DNA of 64,000 nt from Glandiceps talaboti (Eukaryota; Hemichordata; Enteropneusta; Spengelidae). The stretch covers positions 18,933,142 to 18,997,141 of the forward strand of contig NC_135556.1 in the NCBI RefSeq assembly GCF_964340395.1, read 5' to 3'. A model generated the notes under the pieces. That model saw nothing but the letters and a program-made list of their open reading frames with translations, searched no databases and was not told where the DNA came from. Position numbers and translations under genes: made by a program. Shown in pieces: positions 1 through 30,534 of the stretch (position 1 is its first letter; every line of letters starts with the position of its first letter).

Positions 1-8329
<8,329 letters not shown>

Positions 8330-8690
8330 GTAGATATAGTTATTCATTTGCTGAATGATTATACAGTTGCCTATCCAACCCTGTTGTTATCTTTGCAATA
8401 TATGATAATGCCATCATTTGGCTGTTGCTATGGGCAGGGTCATGTTGCTAGACATACTTACATACATTTTTTGAATGTTTGTTCACTTGTCTATGAATCC
8501 CTGATGTTATCTTTGCAATACAAGTGATCATTTGGCTGTTGCTATGGGTGTGGTCATGTTGCTAGGCATATTTACATACTTTTTTTGAATGTTTATTCAT
8601 TTGTCTATTAATCCGTTATCTTTGCAATATATGTGATCATTTGGCTGTTGCTAAGGGGTATGGTCTTGTTGCTAAGCACATGATTTGAAT
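8330..8690. repeat. Three-copy tandem repeat, 110-120 bp unit
   Basis: The phrase 'gttatctttgcaata' recurs at 8386, 8506 and 8615, giving periods of 120 and 109 bp. Each copy continues into 'catttggctgttgcta' and then a 'gtcatgttgcta'-like phrase. The copies differ by scattered substitutions and small deletions, so this is an old satellite-like or minisatellite cluster. No gene is seen in it. Confidence 0.85.
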
Positions 8691-8711
8691 AATTCACAAA
8701 CTCACCATCAG

Positions 8712-8894
8712 CAGTGTGCCCTCTAATGATATCCACATTTTGTTATTGTAACTTGTAAGTCAAAATGATAAAAACTGGCATTTCTTGTGAGTCACCACAT
8801 AGTACGATTCTAAGAGCTAGGGGGACACCAAATTTTGTTGCATTACTATAAATTGTGTGTCAGTGGCACATCAAATTGGCTTAGAGCACACACT
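8712..8894 (+). mobile_element. MITE-like element, copy 1 of a pair
   Basis: The element has imperfect terminal inverted repeats, 'cagtgtgccctctaa' at the left and 'ttagagcacacact' at the right, and is about 183 bp. A second copy lies in inverse orientation at 52634-52802 and shares internal phrases such as 'gagtcaccacatagta'. It has no coding capacity, so it would be a non-autonomous DNA transposon. The terminal sequence resembles those of hAT-type elements, but I could not define a target-site duplication. Confidence 0.7.
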
Positions 8895-11420
8895 AACTCT
8901 TAGTAATGTCCCCACCAAATGCCAAGGCAATTGGTCTGGTGGTTTATAACTAAGTTGTTTACAGACACACACATAGAGACAGAGCAACAGAGAAACAGAG
9001 ACACATTTCACCACACATGCCTACAATGATGTGACAACTGAACCAGTTCATCTAAAAATAGAATAATTACAATATATGATAGATACACATTACATTATAA
9101 GCAATGGGGCTCATGTACATTTTATTCAAGGAATTTTTATGAATGGGCACTTTATGAAGCTACATTTTTTTTCTATATGCAAAAGTAACTGACAAAAATC
9201 TCATCCTACCCAGTATGTATGCCTACAAAATCTGTTCCCTTCCTGTGTAAGGAGTATCTGAATATTTGTTACAAATTCAATCAAACTAGTTTGGTTGCCA
9301 AAGTAAATGTGAATAGTCCCTAAATTAATATTTCTGTGACATGTTCATTTCCTTGGTTCATATATTAATGCCTGCCTTGAAGGTGTCTATCATATTTGTT
9401 GTGTATGTCCTTTCTGTGAGAATATGGCTTGAGGTACTACTATCCGTGCATATATGGGAAGTTTATCACCTATACAACAGCTTTGCTGTAACAGGTGGAA
9501 ATACATGTATCTGCTTTGGGCAAAAGTGACCAGTATAATCTAATAAGTAATGGCAAAAGGCCCAATGTAAGACGTATAAATAGGAAATAGACCACATACA
9601 TTTTTACAGGATAATTTGGGCAGACAGTTGGTGTTTTTTGGCTCTTATACACAAACAAATATTGCAACAGTATTGTGTAAAATCAGCTGGTATAATGCTA
9701 TTTTTCAACTTTAATAGTTCAAAGCATTATACTTTTCTTTGTTAGAAAGCATCATCGGTTTTTGCATGTATGGAAATAGTTTATGGCTTTTGATGCAAGT
9801 GCATATATATTTGAACTTACTTAAAATACTACATACATTTGTAACATGTCTGGATATATATTTGATTGGAACGATGCCATATTAAAATGGTAGAGATGAC
9901 TCATTTATGTTTGTTTTGATCACAATATATATATTTACCTTGAGCAGGCATGTTCAGAAACCTTGGCTTGGGCACAATAATGAATATCTCTCAACCTTGC
10001 TTGTAGTTATTGTTTCATTGTGGGTTTATAACTGAATTTTTTAGACTTAGGTGATGTCCTCTGCATTATATCATAAAAATACAGTATGGGAATCACAGCA
10101 ACTGTTCAAGTACATTTGTAGATACAAATGTAAATGATTCCATTTTTTGTTTTTGAATGACTGCAACACATCATATAGAAAAAGCCATCACAACAAACCG
10201 TTGATCATACAACCCTCTAAAACTCTATGAATATCATAAAACCCATAAACTTTGGTGAGATGACAAATACAATTTGCAACACTGTTGTAATGCTGATGTT
10301 TTGTTTGGTGACCTGTATAGCAGTATCATTTCAATGAAGTGTGTTCATGGACACATTACTTGTACAAATTCACACAGGATTAAAGTTGCAAAGCAAATAT
10401 GCATGTCTGTCATTGAATCTATTTGTACTGCAATTCTTCATAGTGCAGTGTCCATATGTTTGATAATTTCTTTACAAGTATCAGAATGTATGACTGTACA
10501 AGCATACTCTTGGTGTATAACATTTTAATTTAACTAAACATAAATATACTTGCTTTTACGAGAACAGTTAATCATATCATATTACTAACTGCTTTGGTGC
10601 AATTTGTGGAATTAACCCAGATCATCTATATAATTTACCAGGGTTCGCGATGAAAATAAGATGGAGAGGTACAGGAATCTATTTTACTAGAATTCCAACT
10701 ACTTTACATGGTTTAATACCAAACCATAGTTTGCTTCGTGTGAAATACAAAGAGCCAGTGTAAAACAATCTTCAGAAGAACTTACTATTTGCTATTCTTG
10801 ATTACATCCAATAACCTCAACTGTCAAGTCAATGTCTGATAAGCAGTGATGTCTCCAACATTATGACCATTATGACCCAGATAAATCCACATGTATTCAA
10901 ATTGTAATAACTTGTAACATCATATCACAAAAGAATAAATTAAGTAGTCTGTGAGACAAGATTGTTACATGTCTGTCTGAATGACAGAGATAGTGATATA
11001 ATATCACTGCTTTGGTGTGCAACTTTTCCAAATGATGTATGATCCGACTTGGATGTTAACTTCATCATGTTGACTGCATCAGCAGATTCATTTGATTTAA
11101 AAGTCCATTGTAACAGCAGAAAATTATTCTCTCCCAAATCATATTTTTTTGACTTGTCACTGTCCAAAAAAATCTTTATTTAAAACTGTTGCATTATGGT
11201 GTTGGTAACCAGTCATCTGTTTCAGGTAAAATGCACACCTCTGAAGTCTTGGATGTGTGAAAGACTCCATGAGTAACAAAGTTTTCATATGAACATTTCA
11301 ATGCATGACCAAAAGTGAAAAGTTCAAATAACATTTGTCATATTTTACAAATTATATTTCAATGATACACGTTATGTAGTTTCATAAAGGTAAAACCCCT
11401 AAACTGTATATAATGTTAGG
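8895..11420. other. Non-coding DNA, nothing recognised
   Basis: No gene is recognised. A short run rich in CA and 'agaga' follows the MITE at about 8965-9010. The open frames at 10274-10528 (plus) and 10940-11167 (minus) are short, have no recognisable domain, and are not flanked by a consistent set of splice sites. Confidence 0.5.
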
Positions 11421-12480
11421 TAGGGGATAGTTCAGTGGGTCACGTCCGCTGTCACAGAGTTCTCTCAGACATCATGATTATTTTGACGGCTATCAATAGC
11501 AGTGCGTACAGCGTCGTATAATTATAACTGTACTGGCCTTCACGTCACTGTGCTGTGACTGTATTAGGGGTACTCTAGAAACGACTGAGTTCCACTTTTC
11601 TTTCAAAGTACGTCAATTGTCAACACGTGACGTGTGGCACTAAAATAACTCACTTACGCAGGAAGCACGCAATATTTTTACTTTCGTTTCGAATATGGTG
11701 TACATGTCTGTTGGCTGGCTGCGAAATCGGTGTTTTGCTTCTCCAAAATGCACAGCCAACAAAATTGGCCTGACGCAACTTCTTCGATAATAGCTTAAAT
11801 AAAGCTGAACGCGCAACTCTGTGGATGCAAACCTCGCAAAAAGTACAGAGAAAATTATTTGTTATTTACCTGTGAATATCAATGGGGATAACTTGGAAAA
11901 TAGTGTCCTGCTAAATATACAAAATCACCTGGATTCCCTCGGAGAGCCCTCTTCCAACACGTGACCGTCTCACCTCCGGTTCGGGGAATACCCCATATCG
12001 TTCCGCAAAATTCAAGAAAATAGCTTGGCATAATATCTCTTTATAAGAAAAGAAAATGATTAAAAAATAAAATTGTTTGCATTTTAATCGTAAATGAATT
12101 AATAATATGTCACAAAATCAGCAATTCATTACATCGATTTCTGAACTCATTTAATGCGGTTTGTTTACATCTTTCTGAAATATCTATTCGCTGGGACGTG
12201 AGTTCATTATACCTTAGAGGGGTTTCTATTCGGCAGCCATTGCATCAATACCAAATACCCATTCATCAAACTGCAGATATAACACCAGTTTTGATTGGCT
12301 TAAATATTATTTTTCCAGATGACCCGGAAGTGTACACTGGGTAGAGGTCATCGGAAGGGTTTCGTGAGAAAGTTGTGTTTTGGCCCGAATGACGTGGCTC
12401 GGATAGTACGAGTGCTAGCCATACATACGCAACAGCTGACAGCACAGAACCAAAGGATTAGAACGTGACGCAGGTATTTC
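11420..12480. promoter_or_regulatory. CpG-richer promoter region, probably of FAM114A, possibly bidirectional
   Basis: CpG dinucleotides, scarce elsewhere in the window, are frequent here. Visible motif-like sites are an ETS/GABP-type 'cccggaagtg' at 12323-12332, a 'tgacgtgg' CRE-like site near 12390, and 'aacacgtgacgtg' near 11620. A good plus-strand splice donor (gacgcag/gtattt) at 12473/12474 could end a 5' untranslated first exon, joined to an acceptor before 13191. A minus-strand donor-like site (ccggag/gtgaga, exon edge 11974) suggests a divergent transcript leftwards. Transcription start sites are inferred, not seen. Confidence 0.6.
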
Positions 12481-13197
12481 TAAAAAGGTATACACATAAA
12501 AATGATATAACCCTTTTAACACAAACTTTTGCTACCGTTACAGTCGATATTTCCATCTACGTGCGTGATCATCTTCATCCATCAAATTTACGAAACTTCC
12601 TTTCCACCTGTGCATGTACGTGATTTATATGCGAGCAATCAATGAATAACTGTGAAGTTTATTTACCCTGAAGTCGTCATGCAATCATCCCTTGGATATG
12701 AAACCACCATTCTTGCACACTTTCGGTGTCTATCGATTGTCTAGTAGTGTCTGCAACGTACAGTATTCATTGTAATTTGTACGTATTGGATGGGGGCAGA
12801 TATCTTTAACTTGAAGTTAAGCAAATCTGCCCCCAACTCCTTTGTGTCATAGTCTTGAATGGTTTACATTTTATTTAGATTTACATGTATTTGTTTGCCT
12901 CAAAATATAACGTTGATACTATTTTTGTATTTATAACTCATGTTTTGCAACATCCCCAAATTTAGATAATGCTAGTTTTGTGTACAGCTATGTAGTAATT
13001 ACAGTAGCATATTGTTTGTAAACAATTTTGAACCAAAGGTTCATATTTTATTATACTTTATTTTAATTGCAACCATATTATTTACTATAGTGCACTGTTG
13101 ATTATTAATATTACAACAGTGCACTTACATGCTATTTGTGTTTGCACACTGCACTATAAATTGTTTTAAAAATATTTTTGTGTTTAAAAGATAAATC

Positions 13198-22557
<9,360 letters not shown>

Positions 22558-22964
22558 AGCCCCAACAGCTTCCTGGTTGACAATTACAGATGGACAAAGG
22601 TTTCAGAGTATCAGACAGGAAAAAATATCAGATATGGAAGGATTTTTAATTAGCTATGCATACGCTGGACACTTCGCAATGCAATATTGTTGATTGTAAT
22701 CGTCAATGTCTGGTGTAGTAGACAAACGCAATCACAGTGAGAGAAGACGACAAAGGTGTACATAGTAATTATATGTATTGTATTTTAAAATTGAGTCACA
22801 TATGACAAAGGTATTCACAACCACGCTGTAGTCATACACATCATCACAGTCCCTCTATCATGGACTGTGTGATATTACCGGTATATTAATATATCGTGAA
22901 AATTGCAAAACTATGGGCGCTTGATCAATCATTTCGGAAGTAAAGCCGAACAAGCTGTATAGTG

Positions 22965-22970
22965 AATAAA
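22965..22970 (+). terminator. Candidate poly(A) signal AATAAA of FAM114A
   Basis: First canonical AATAAA after the stop codon, about 410 bp downstream. It implies a short 3' UTR. Other AATAAA hexamers occur further on, so its use is unproven. Confidence 0.5.
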
Positions 22971-23689
22971 GATGTATCAATCATTTCTAAACTGTAATAT
23001 CTTGATGCATATAGATATATATATATATCATTATAATTTATGAATATTGTTGTATTATTTAATATCATACTATTGGTTATAACTATTGAAGTCACAGTAT
23101 ACATAATGCGTTTCATTGAAAATTATCATTTTTTGTTTTTGAGAAAACCCCTCTAAGCTGCACACGTAATCTGAAATTCAAGTATCTGGTACTCAATTAC
23201 TTAAGATAATTTATGAAAATAGGCATCAACAGCCTCAACTCATTACTGTCAGTTAGTGTCTTTTGTAAGAATTAGTTTGGAACTGTTGCTATATTTAGGT
23301 TGCTTCACATGAAAGATTTCATAACTGCTAGAATTGTACTCCATAAGCCTTGAAGCTATTTGTTGATTTGAATCTCTTCTCACATCAAGCTCAATGAGGT
23401 ACTGAAGTGAAATTTTAAACTCAAATGCCACCCACACAGTCATTAACATCATGCCTTTCTTAATCAATCACAGAATTCTACCCACTGATAAGTTAGTGTT
23501 TATTGGGGGAAGTTACATAATGTCCAAATATGGTATATTTGTCAGTTCAGGATGCTCCTTATACACTGTTTATATCATTCTAACAGTTGGGGCTTACACA
23601 ACTTTTGGTTCGTGATTGAGCTACACAGGGTGAAGAAAGAGCTTGAGATTCAAAGCCACGGATAGTCTCTAGACTAACTCCATCATAGT

Positions 23690-23860
23690 CTTGTAGCAAG
23701 ACCTTGGATCTGGGGGTTGCTGAGTAAAGCTCACAGATAAATGAGAACCTCTGTCTGGGTGCAGCCTTTTTGGGCTAATGCCCTCAGTGGCAACCTTCAG
23801 TCACCTTTAGAGTAAGGTGAATAGTCCAAGGGGTCTCGCAGGAAGACTAACTCCATCACC
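23690..23860 (+). repeat. Dispersed repeat family B, copy 1
   Basis: Shares with 33194-33360, in the same orientation, the ordered phrases 'aagaccttgga', 'aaagctcacag', 'cctctgtctggg', 'gccctcagtggcaacc' and 'ccaaggggtct'. The outer ends are roughly inverse (agaccttgga and tccaaggggtct), as in a short non-autonomous DNA transposon. No coding capacity is seen. Confidence 0.75.
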
Positions 23861-25677
23861 ACTTGATCAGAGATTGTCGACCTGACTACCATGTGTATGA
23901 ATACAAGTGTTATGATATCTAGTCATAGGTATAACAAGTTACAGTTGCCATTGCAGATCCAAGCTGACAATTGATGTTACCAGCAATGTGGTATCATGTA
24001 AAGTGTTCACCGACCAGTAATTTCTAATCTAAATAGTGTTGTAGAAAGCAAGCATAAGACATGTTCAAATGTACAGTTATACAGCCTGCACCACAAAATG
24101 TGGAAATATTGTAGAGTTTGGCCCACTGGGAGTTTGACAGGAAATGAGGGTCAGAGTAATTGTGTTATGAAGTTTACTTTCCAAGCAGTTTTGACAAGTT
24201 GATGGCATTCTTGTCCACTTTAAATTGTTTTCAAATTCAAAATTTGAATTTTTATGATGAACTTAAGAATTCATTTCTTTTGTTGACGGCTTAATGTACT
24301 GCGAAGTGATTGACATTCATGGTGAAAGTTATAGCAATCTGTTTCCTGATCTGTGATGCCCAAACATTCTCATTAAGCTGTCCTCAAAAATATTTTCAGG
24401 GTGAGTAATCATTGGAATATAATGTATTGTATTGAAGTGGAAGATGTGGTATTTATTGTGGATTTTTAATGTATAAAACAAATTTTTCATGGCTTTCTAC
24501 TTGAAAAATAAACGAGAAACAACATAATATGCCAAGTCCTTGTTTGTAACTCAATAAATTGCAAAAGATTAATAAATGTGTCAAATGTCTGTTATTGTAC
24601 TTACAATAACAAACTTTTTACACATGTTTTAGCTTTCTGCAGTTTATTGAGTTACAAACACAGTCTTGGTCAATGTAGTTTCACATTAATTTTTCAAGTA
24701 GGAAGTCATAAATTAAAATCCAGACTAAATATCACATCCTCATTAATATGGCCACTCTAACATCATTGTTAGCTGTTGGTCACAGTACAATATCTATACT
24801 ACAGTTCATTTGATTTTATTAGACATTGTTTTATTGGTATCAACTACATAGTGTAACATCACAGTCTGTGTTGTGCTTGGAAGCATGCACCACAAAATCC
24901 CTTTGATTAACCTCCAGTTAAATTGTCAATGTGTGGAATATTTTCATCTTTTGAATGTTAAGACAGTTTACATAGCAAATTATCTTGATGATTTAGTAAA
25001 CATGTGTTGACACACAGTACATTGAGAAAGCAGTAACACATCTCAACCGTACATATAGCAAGTTGTGTTTATAGTATTCAATATTGTAATTTGCATGTAA
25101 TTAAATTGTCACAATTCACATCAACGTTAGGGCATTTTGTTTTCAAAAACATTCTCAGGGGTTCTGGAATGTAGCAATATACAATGCATAAAGTTCAATT
25201 ATTGTCATAGGTTTATGACAGCCAGGAGCAATTTCTGTGTAAAAGTTTAGCCAAAATAAAGCTGAAATTTAACGCAGTAGCTAGTAAATCTTAGCTTCAT
25301 ATATACAAAGGTGTAGATATGTTATCTATAGTATTATAAATATTTGCACGATTGTTTTAATGAAATATATTTTAGTTATTTTATTCTGCCAGGATGTACT
25401 AACCATCAAAAACTAGAAAAATTGGCATCACTAAACTGTGTTTTACTTATATCCTTATCTAATGGTATCATAGTGTTCTTTGATATACATGACTTTCTGT
25501 ATTTCACAAATCTTGCCCATACCTTGTACTGTGTCGCTAATCTTAAAAAGGCTAAAAAGTTGAGACACACATTTTTATATATAATTTATATTTATTTTTA
25601 ATGATGCAGTTAATAACATTAGCCCTGAAATGATAATTCTATGATGATGATAGATATTGCTTGCCTCTTTCTCTTTT

Positions 25678-25777
25678 GACTGTAAGATACATCGCATCAT
25701 TCCGCCCTCACCCGGCCTCCTCTCAGAGTGGTTGACCGATGCATGAGGGCACCCCGTCACAGCGTACCTTACAGACT
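25678..25777. mobile_element. 100-bp palindromic MITE-like element, copy 1
   Basis: The two halves are imperfect inverse complements, from 'gactgtaagatac' to 'gtaccttacagac'. A second, nearly full-length copy is at 46297-46396, and a diverged partial copy is near 26500-26575 (shared 'ttgatgcatgagggcgc'-like and 'acctaacagatta' phrases). The size and foldback structure suggest a MITE. Confidence 0.75.
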
Positions 25778-28700
25778 ACCTTCTCTGCTGTTAGATTGTT
25801 TGAGAAATGGTTTAAATATATTGGGTATTTTCTGTTTATAAAATATTTTGTGCCAGTTCATCAGTTATACGATGGAAATCATATTTCATGGTCTTGCAAA
25901 ACAGTGTCTTTTCCTCGCTGATCATGCTAAATAAAATGGGCTCTCTGATTGGCTCATACTTTTAGTCTGAGAACCTCAATTCCAGATCCGTTGAATAGTA
26001 GTCAATTCAACCATGGCCTCTCGGTGCACAGGATTTCTGTTAAGTACTACAGTAAAGAGGCTATGGTTTACGATGGTGATTTCATAAAGGCAGAGGAAGA
26101 AACCACCAAACTCTCCTTTTTTGGCCTGAATTTGGTGCTTTCATTGTTGTTACAAAACAGACCCCAATTTAAAGGATACAGTTTTCATTATTGTTTGATT
26201 TACAAAGGAATAAGTATTTCTGAGCAAGGTAAGATGAAATGACTTTAGACACGAATCAAATATTGGATGTAGCAAGTTTTCTATTACAGTCATGGGACGA
26301 TTGATTTCTCAGTCATTATAGATTTTTGAAAACATTTCTCATGTTTTGCAAGATTTTGATTTTTGCTACAAAATTTTCTCACGATATGATAATTGGGCTT
26401 TAGTGATGTTATGTATTATTCTCATCCAGTTGAATTATTTGGCAATAAATTATGGTATGTCTGTTTACCATTTAGATTGAGTGTGAGATATATCATGTCA
26501 CTTCACCCACAAGTTTTGATCTCTGTTGGTTGATGCATGAGGGCGCTCTGACATAGCATACCTAACAGATTACGTCACATTTCATTAGACATATTTTAGA
26601 TGATATATCATATTTATATCATGTTTATGGATATAACATGTTTATTAGTGTATTTGATATGGTCAGACATTGCCAGGGGTTGAGTGTACTTTAATAGATA
26701 TCTTTCACATCTTGCAAATTGTACATTTACAATATTTCCTCAGAATAATCCGGGGCTTTGATGATGTTACATGTTAGCATTCCGTCATTTGTTATGTACA
26801 GATTTCACTTTTTGAACTTGACCAATGTTTTCTGGAAATTTTGGCAAATATCTAAATTTTTGGCAAGGCTACTATTTTGTTTACAATACCTTGAAAGAGC
26901 CAGCATGCAATAAAGTATAATAATAACTAAGAAAAATACATCCGAGTCTGTTTCTAATTGATGTTATTCTTAATTAATGCAAGTACTCAGAACTTGAAAT
27001 TTGTGTCAAAGACAGTAATGTATATTCCACAGAGGCAAGAAAAATGTCAAAGTATGTAGCAGGTTGCAGGTGCTAGCCTCATCACTTGATGATTGTTTCT
27101 GAATGATTAAAGTCCTTGGACAAGATTTGAACCACAATTGTGCCTAACTCAACCCAGCTGTATAATTGAGTACCTGAAAGTTGCAATATGAATGTGTATG
27201 TGCTAAAAGAGGCTGCAATGGATTGTGTGCTCCCAAGGGAGAAGTAAAGGGCCATTGTGTTGGTATAGATCCATGTCACACTGTACAATATCTTACCCAC
27301 AACTGTCTCTGATTGGTATGCTTGGAGGTTCCTTATTTTATAACTTTTTCAATAATCCATACTTTTCAACATTTTAAGCATAGTAATTAAGTTTAATTAA
27401 TATGTAGCAAAAGAACGCTTAGGAATCAAAAATAAAGTTCTAAATTTTGTATAAAAATAAACTAACAACTAAATTAAGCATGTGCTGTGAATAAAACACT
27501 TTTCACTGTCAAAGTGTCAATAACTTGGGTAGTCAGTGTGTATGATGAGTTTTAGTATGTAAATTTCTTTTGTCATACCTATTCAAATAAATCTATATCT
27601 TTGGCAAAGTCATAACAGGTGCATATATTTTCCTTAGTTTCGTCGCAAATATTCTGCATGTCTTTTAAGAAAATCTGCTGACAAATTCCTAAAATTGCTA
27701 CTCCTTCTGCAATAAATCACTGATACCAGAACCGATGAAAATGGATATTCAGAAACTCATCAGTGACAATTCTACGCTTGCCAAATGGAAAAAATGTTTT
27801 TACAAAACCCTATACACTGGTGAGATTTGTCTGACTTCAAGGAGATGATGGCCAACACTACAAATCAGAGAGAGTTGTGGGTAAAATGTTGTACAGTGTG
27901 TCAGGAGTAAGAATTGTTCGCACTTGGAGTTCTCCGGAGAACAGGTGCTTATTTCCTTCAGATAAAGAGTCATGAATATGCATTGTTCATCTAATGAATA
28001 TTCATATCTGGTAAGAGTAAGACCCATCATGCATGAGGAAATGACATACATAGACTTTAATATATTTGAGGATGGGATATGTTTGACCAACCTGGTAAAA
28101 CTAGGCTATGATGCATACATGTACATATATGTATTAAAGTCAGACAACCATATACCAATACTATCAGTGTATGGTAGCAACTATACACAGATCATTTGGT
28201 GGGGTGAGATGGGTTGGTTGGAATGGGTTGGGGTAAGGATGTGTTGTCGCAGCTAGTATTCCTATTCCAACATCTCCAATATCTGAATATGTGCTCATGT
28301 ACAGATGTCTATCAATGAGAGACTTAACGCATCATAGGGTCACATTTTTGACCAGTTTAACTGTAAGCCAAGAATGTGAAGTACTAGTCATGTCAACTGG
28401 GTCATCTAAATAAACATCTGTATAGACCAAAGTATTGCGCATAGCATGTCTTCAATTACTATCAGTATGTAGGTTATGTCACAGACAAGTTACTTGTCTG
28501 TGGTTATGTTTTCAATTACTGGTAGCAAATAATATGTACCTTACACTATGTATGAATTACATGTACATGTGTGTATAAATTTAATATGTCCAATCATAGG
28601 GGAGTGGTAAGTTATTCTAGGAATCTTAGCGTTGAAAAATAAAGCTGGAATGTAGAAAAACTGCCTGTGTAAAATATAATCTAAAATTGCTTACAATAGT

Positions 28701-28879
28701 CTGATTTGCTGTGTCCTGAAATCAACCCCTATTGTATCAACTGGTCAAAGTCACATACTGGAAGTAATTAGGATCACCTGTTGTAATATATTAGTCATTT
28801 TCCTTGGCATATACGGCTGACGTATATTATCAGCTGCTAGGTATTTCTATTGGTATGCAGCCTATGGGGATTCTGCATA

Positions 28880-28903
28880 CCCCCCCCCCCCCCCCCCCCC
28901 CCC
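28880..28903. repeat. Poly-C run
   Basis: A homopolymer of about 23 C. Similar long C/G runs occur at 33219, 44918, 45793, 50831, 57511 and 60002. Their exact lengths are unreliable in assemblies. Confidence 0.95.
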
Positions 28904-29079
28904 ACAAGACTGGATTCCAGGCTACTTTGTCAGAGGTGATCATATCATTCTACTGGTATGCTTCTGAATTCCACAAATGCCTCAATAAATCTTCCAAGAT
29001 CATACCCTCAGACCGTATCTATTTCAATATAGTATGGGTCTAAAGGGACACAAAGCTATTTACAACATAAATAAACATA

Positions 29080-29570
29080 GCTGATCTGTGCTATGATAGC
29101 TCTCACCTACATCACTGATCTGTGCTATGATAGCTCTCACCTACACCACTGATTTGTAAAATATAACTCGCCTATATCACTGATCTGTAACTATGATAAC
29201 ACTAACCTACATCACTGATCTGTAACTATGATAACGCTAACCTACATCACTGATCTGTGCTATGATAGCTCTCACCTACATCACTGATCTGTGCTATAAC
29301 TCACCTACACCACTGATTTGTAAAATATAACTCACCTACATCACTGATCTGTAACTATGATAACGCTAACCTACAACACTGATCTGTGCTATGATAGCTC
29401 TCACCTACATCACTGATCTGTGCTATGATAGCTCTCATCTACACCACTGTTTTGTAAAATATGATAACTCACCTTCATCACTGATCTGTAACTATGATAA
29501 TGCTAACCTACATCACTGATCTGTAACTATGATCTCACATCACTGATCTGTATCTATGATAACTTACATC
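29080..29570. repeat. Minisatellite, about 33-35 bp unit
   Basis: Tandem units built from 'catcactgatctgtgctatg' and 'atagctctcaccta', with variants 'ctgtaactatgataac' and 'tttgtaaaatataactc'. At least a dozen copies with mixed variants. No coding potential. Confidence 0.95.
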
Positions 29571-29704
29571 AGTGTGATATAGGATCCTATATCAAATGCA
29601 TAGTGGTATTTGAAAAAAAATATTCCCATAAGTTGGTTGGTTACAGATTATGTCAGACTATATGGTTATTCAAATATCATTATGTAAATGTACATGTGGA
29701 ACAT

Positions 29705-30050
29705 GAGGTCTCCTGAAACTGTCTTGACATAGGCACCCCCACAAGAGGTGTCCTGAAACTGTCAAGACAGAGGCACCCCCCACAAGAGGTCTCCTGAAAC
29801 TGTCTTGACATAGGCACCCTTCAAGAGGTGTCCTGAAACTGTCTTGACATAGGCACCCCACAAGGTCTCCTGCAACTGTCTTGACATAGGCACCCCACAA
29901 GAAGTGTCCTGAAACTGTCTTGACATAGGCACCCCACAAGAGGTGTCCTGAAACTGTCTTGACATAGGCCAACGACAAAAGGTCTCCTGAAACTGTCCTA
30001 GTATGCACCACCTTGAGGTGTCCTGAACTGTCCTGAACATTATGTGGGTG
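29705..30050. repeat. Minisatellite, about 38-40 bp unit
   Basis: Eight or nine tandem copies containing 'gtcctgaaactgtcttgaca' followed by 'taggcacccc(a)caagagg'. The minus-strand open frames (29670-30098, 29762-30040) are products of the periodicity. Confidence 0.95.
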
Positions 30051-30534
30051 TGTGTGGGTATACAAAATAACCCAATGGCAAATGCAGAGGTTCATCAAAT
30101 GTAATATGTCCGATCATCAAAACATAATGAATAAATAATCAATTCATTCAATAACAACATCAAAACATGTGTGTTTCCATATAAAATATCTTTAATCAAA
30201 TCTTCTCACAAAACATTTTTGAGTCAAAGAATTTAGTGAATATGAATAGTGAAGTATGAATTTATTGCTTACAATAAGCGTTACAACTTTATTGCATTAG
30301 GAAATGTCAGCAGTTTAAATGTGAAGAGTTTGCAGTGTAGGCAAACATTTTGGTTGGCAAAGTGTTTATGAAACATGGGACAGTAATGCATTGAATCACA
30401 GTATTCATTGTCATTACTGACTTTATTAGTTTGGTGGAAAGCATAATAAAAGCCATCGATAGCATAACAGCAGCATAACAAATTCAATATAGGCATACCA
30501 GATTTCTGTATATACGAACGTATAGAAGCCATGA

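Larger units (their letters stand above)
22971..29079. other. Intergenic region between convergent FAM114A and NUP58
   Basis: No gene is recognised. The region holds dispersed repeats (annotated separately), a poly-C run and short open frames. The frame at 25344-25601 after an acceptor-like 'ttctgccag' has a hydrophobic strand pattern that faintly recalls CNH domains, but I see no companion exons. A segment near 27935-28010 resembles part of the MITE at 38014-38364. Confidence 0.5.

Noticed and set aside
29670-30098. 142-codon repeat-bearing minus-strand frame
   Set aside because: Periodic product of the 38-40 bp minisatellite, with no start or splice context.
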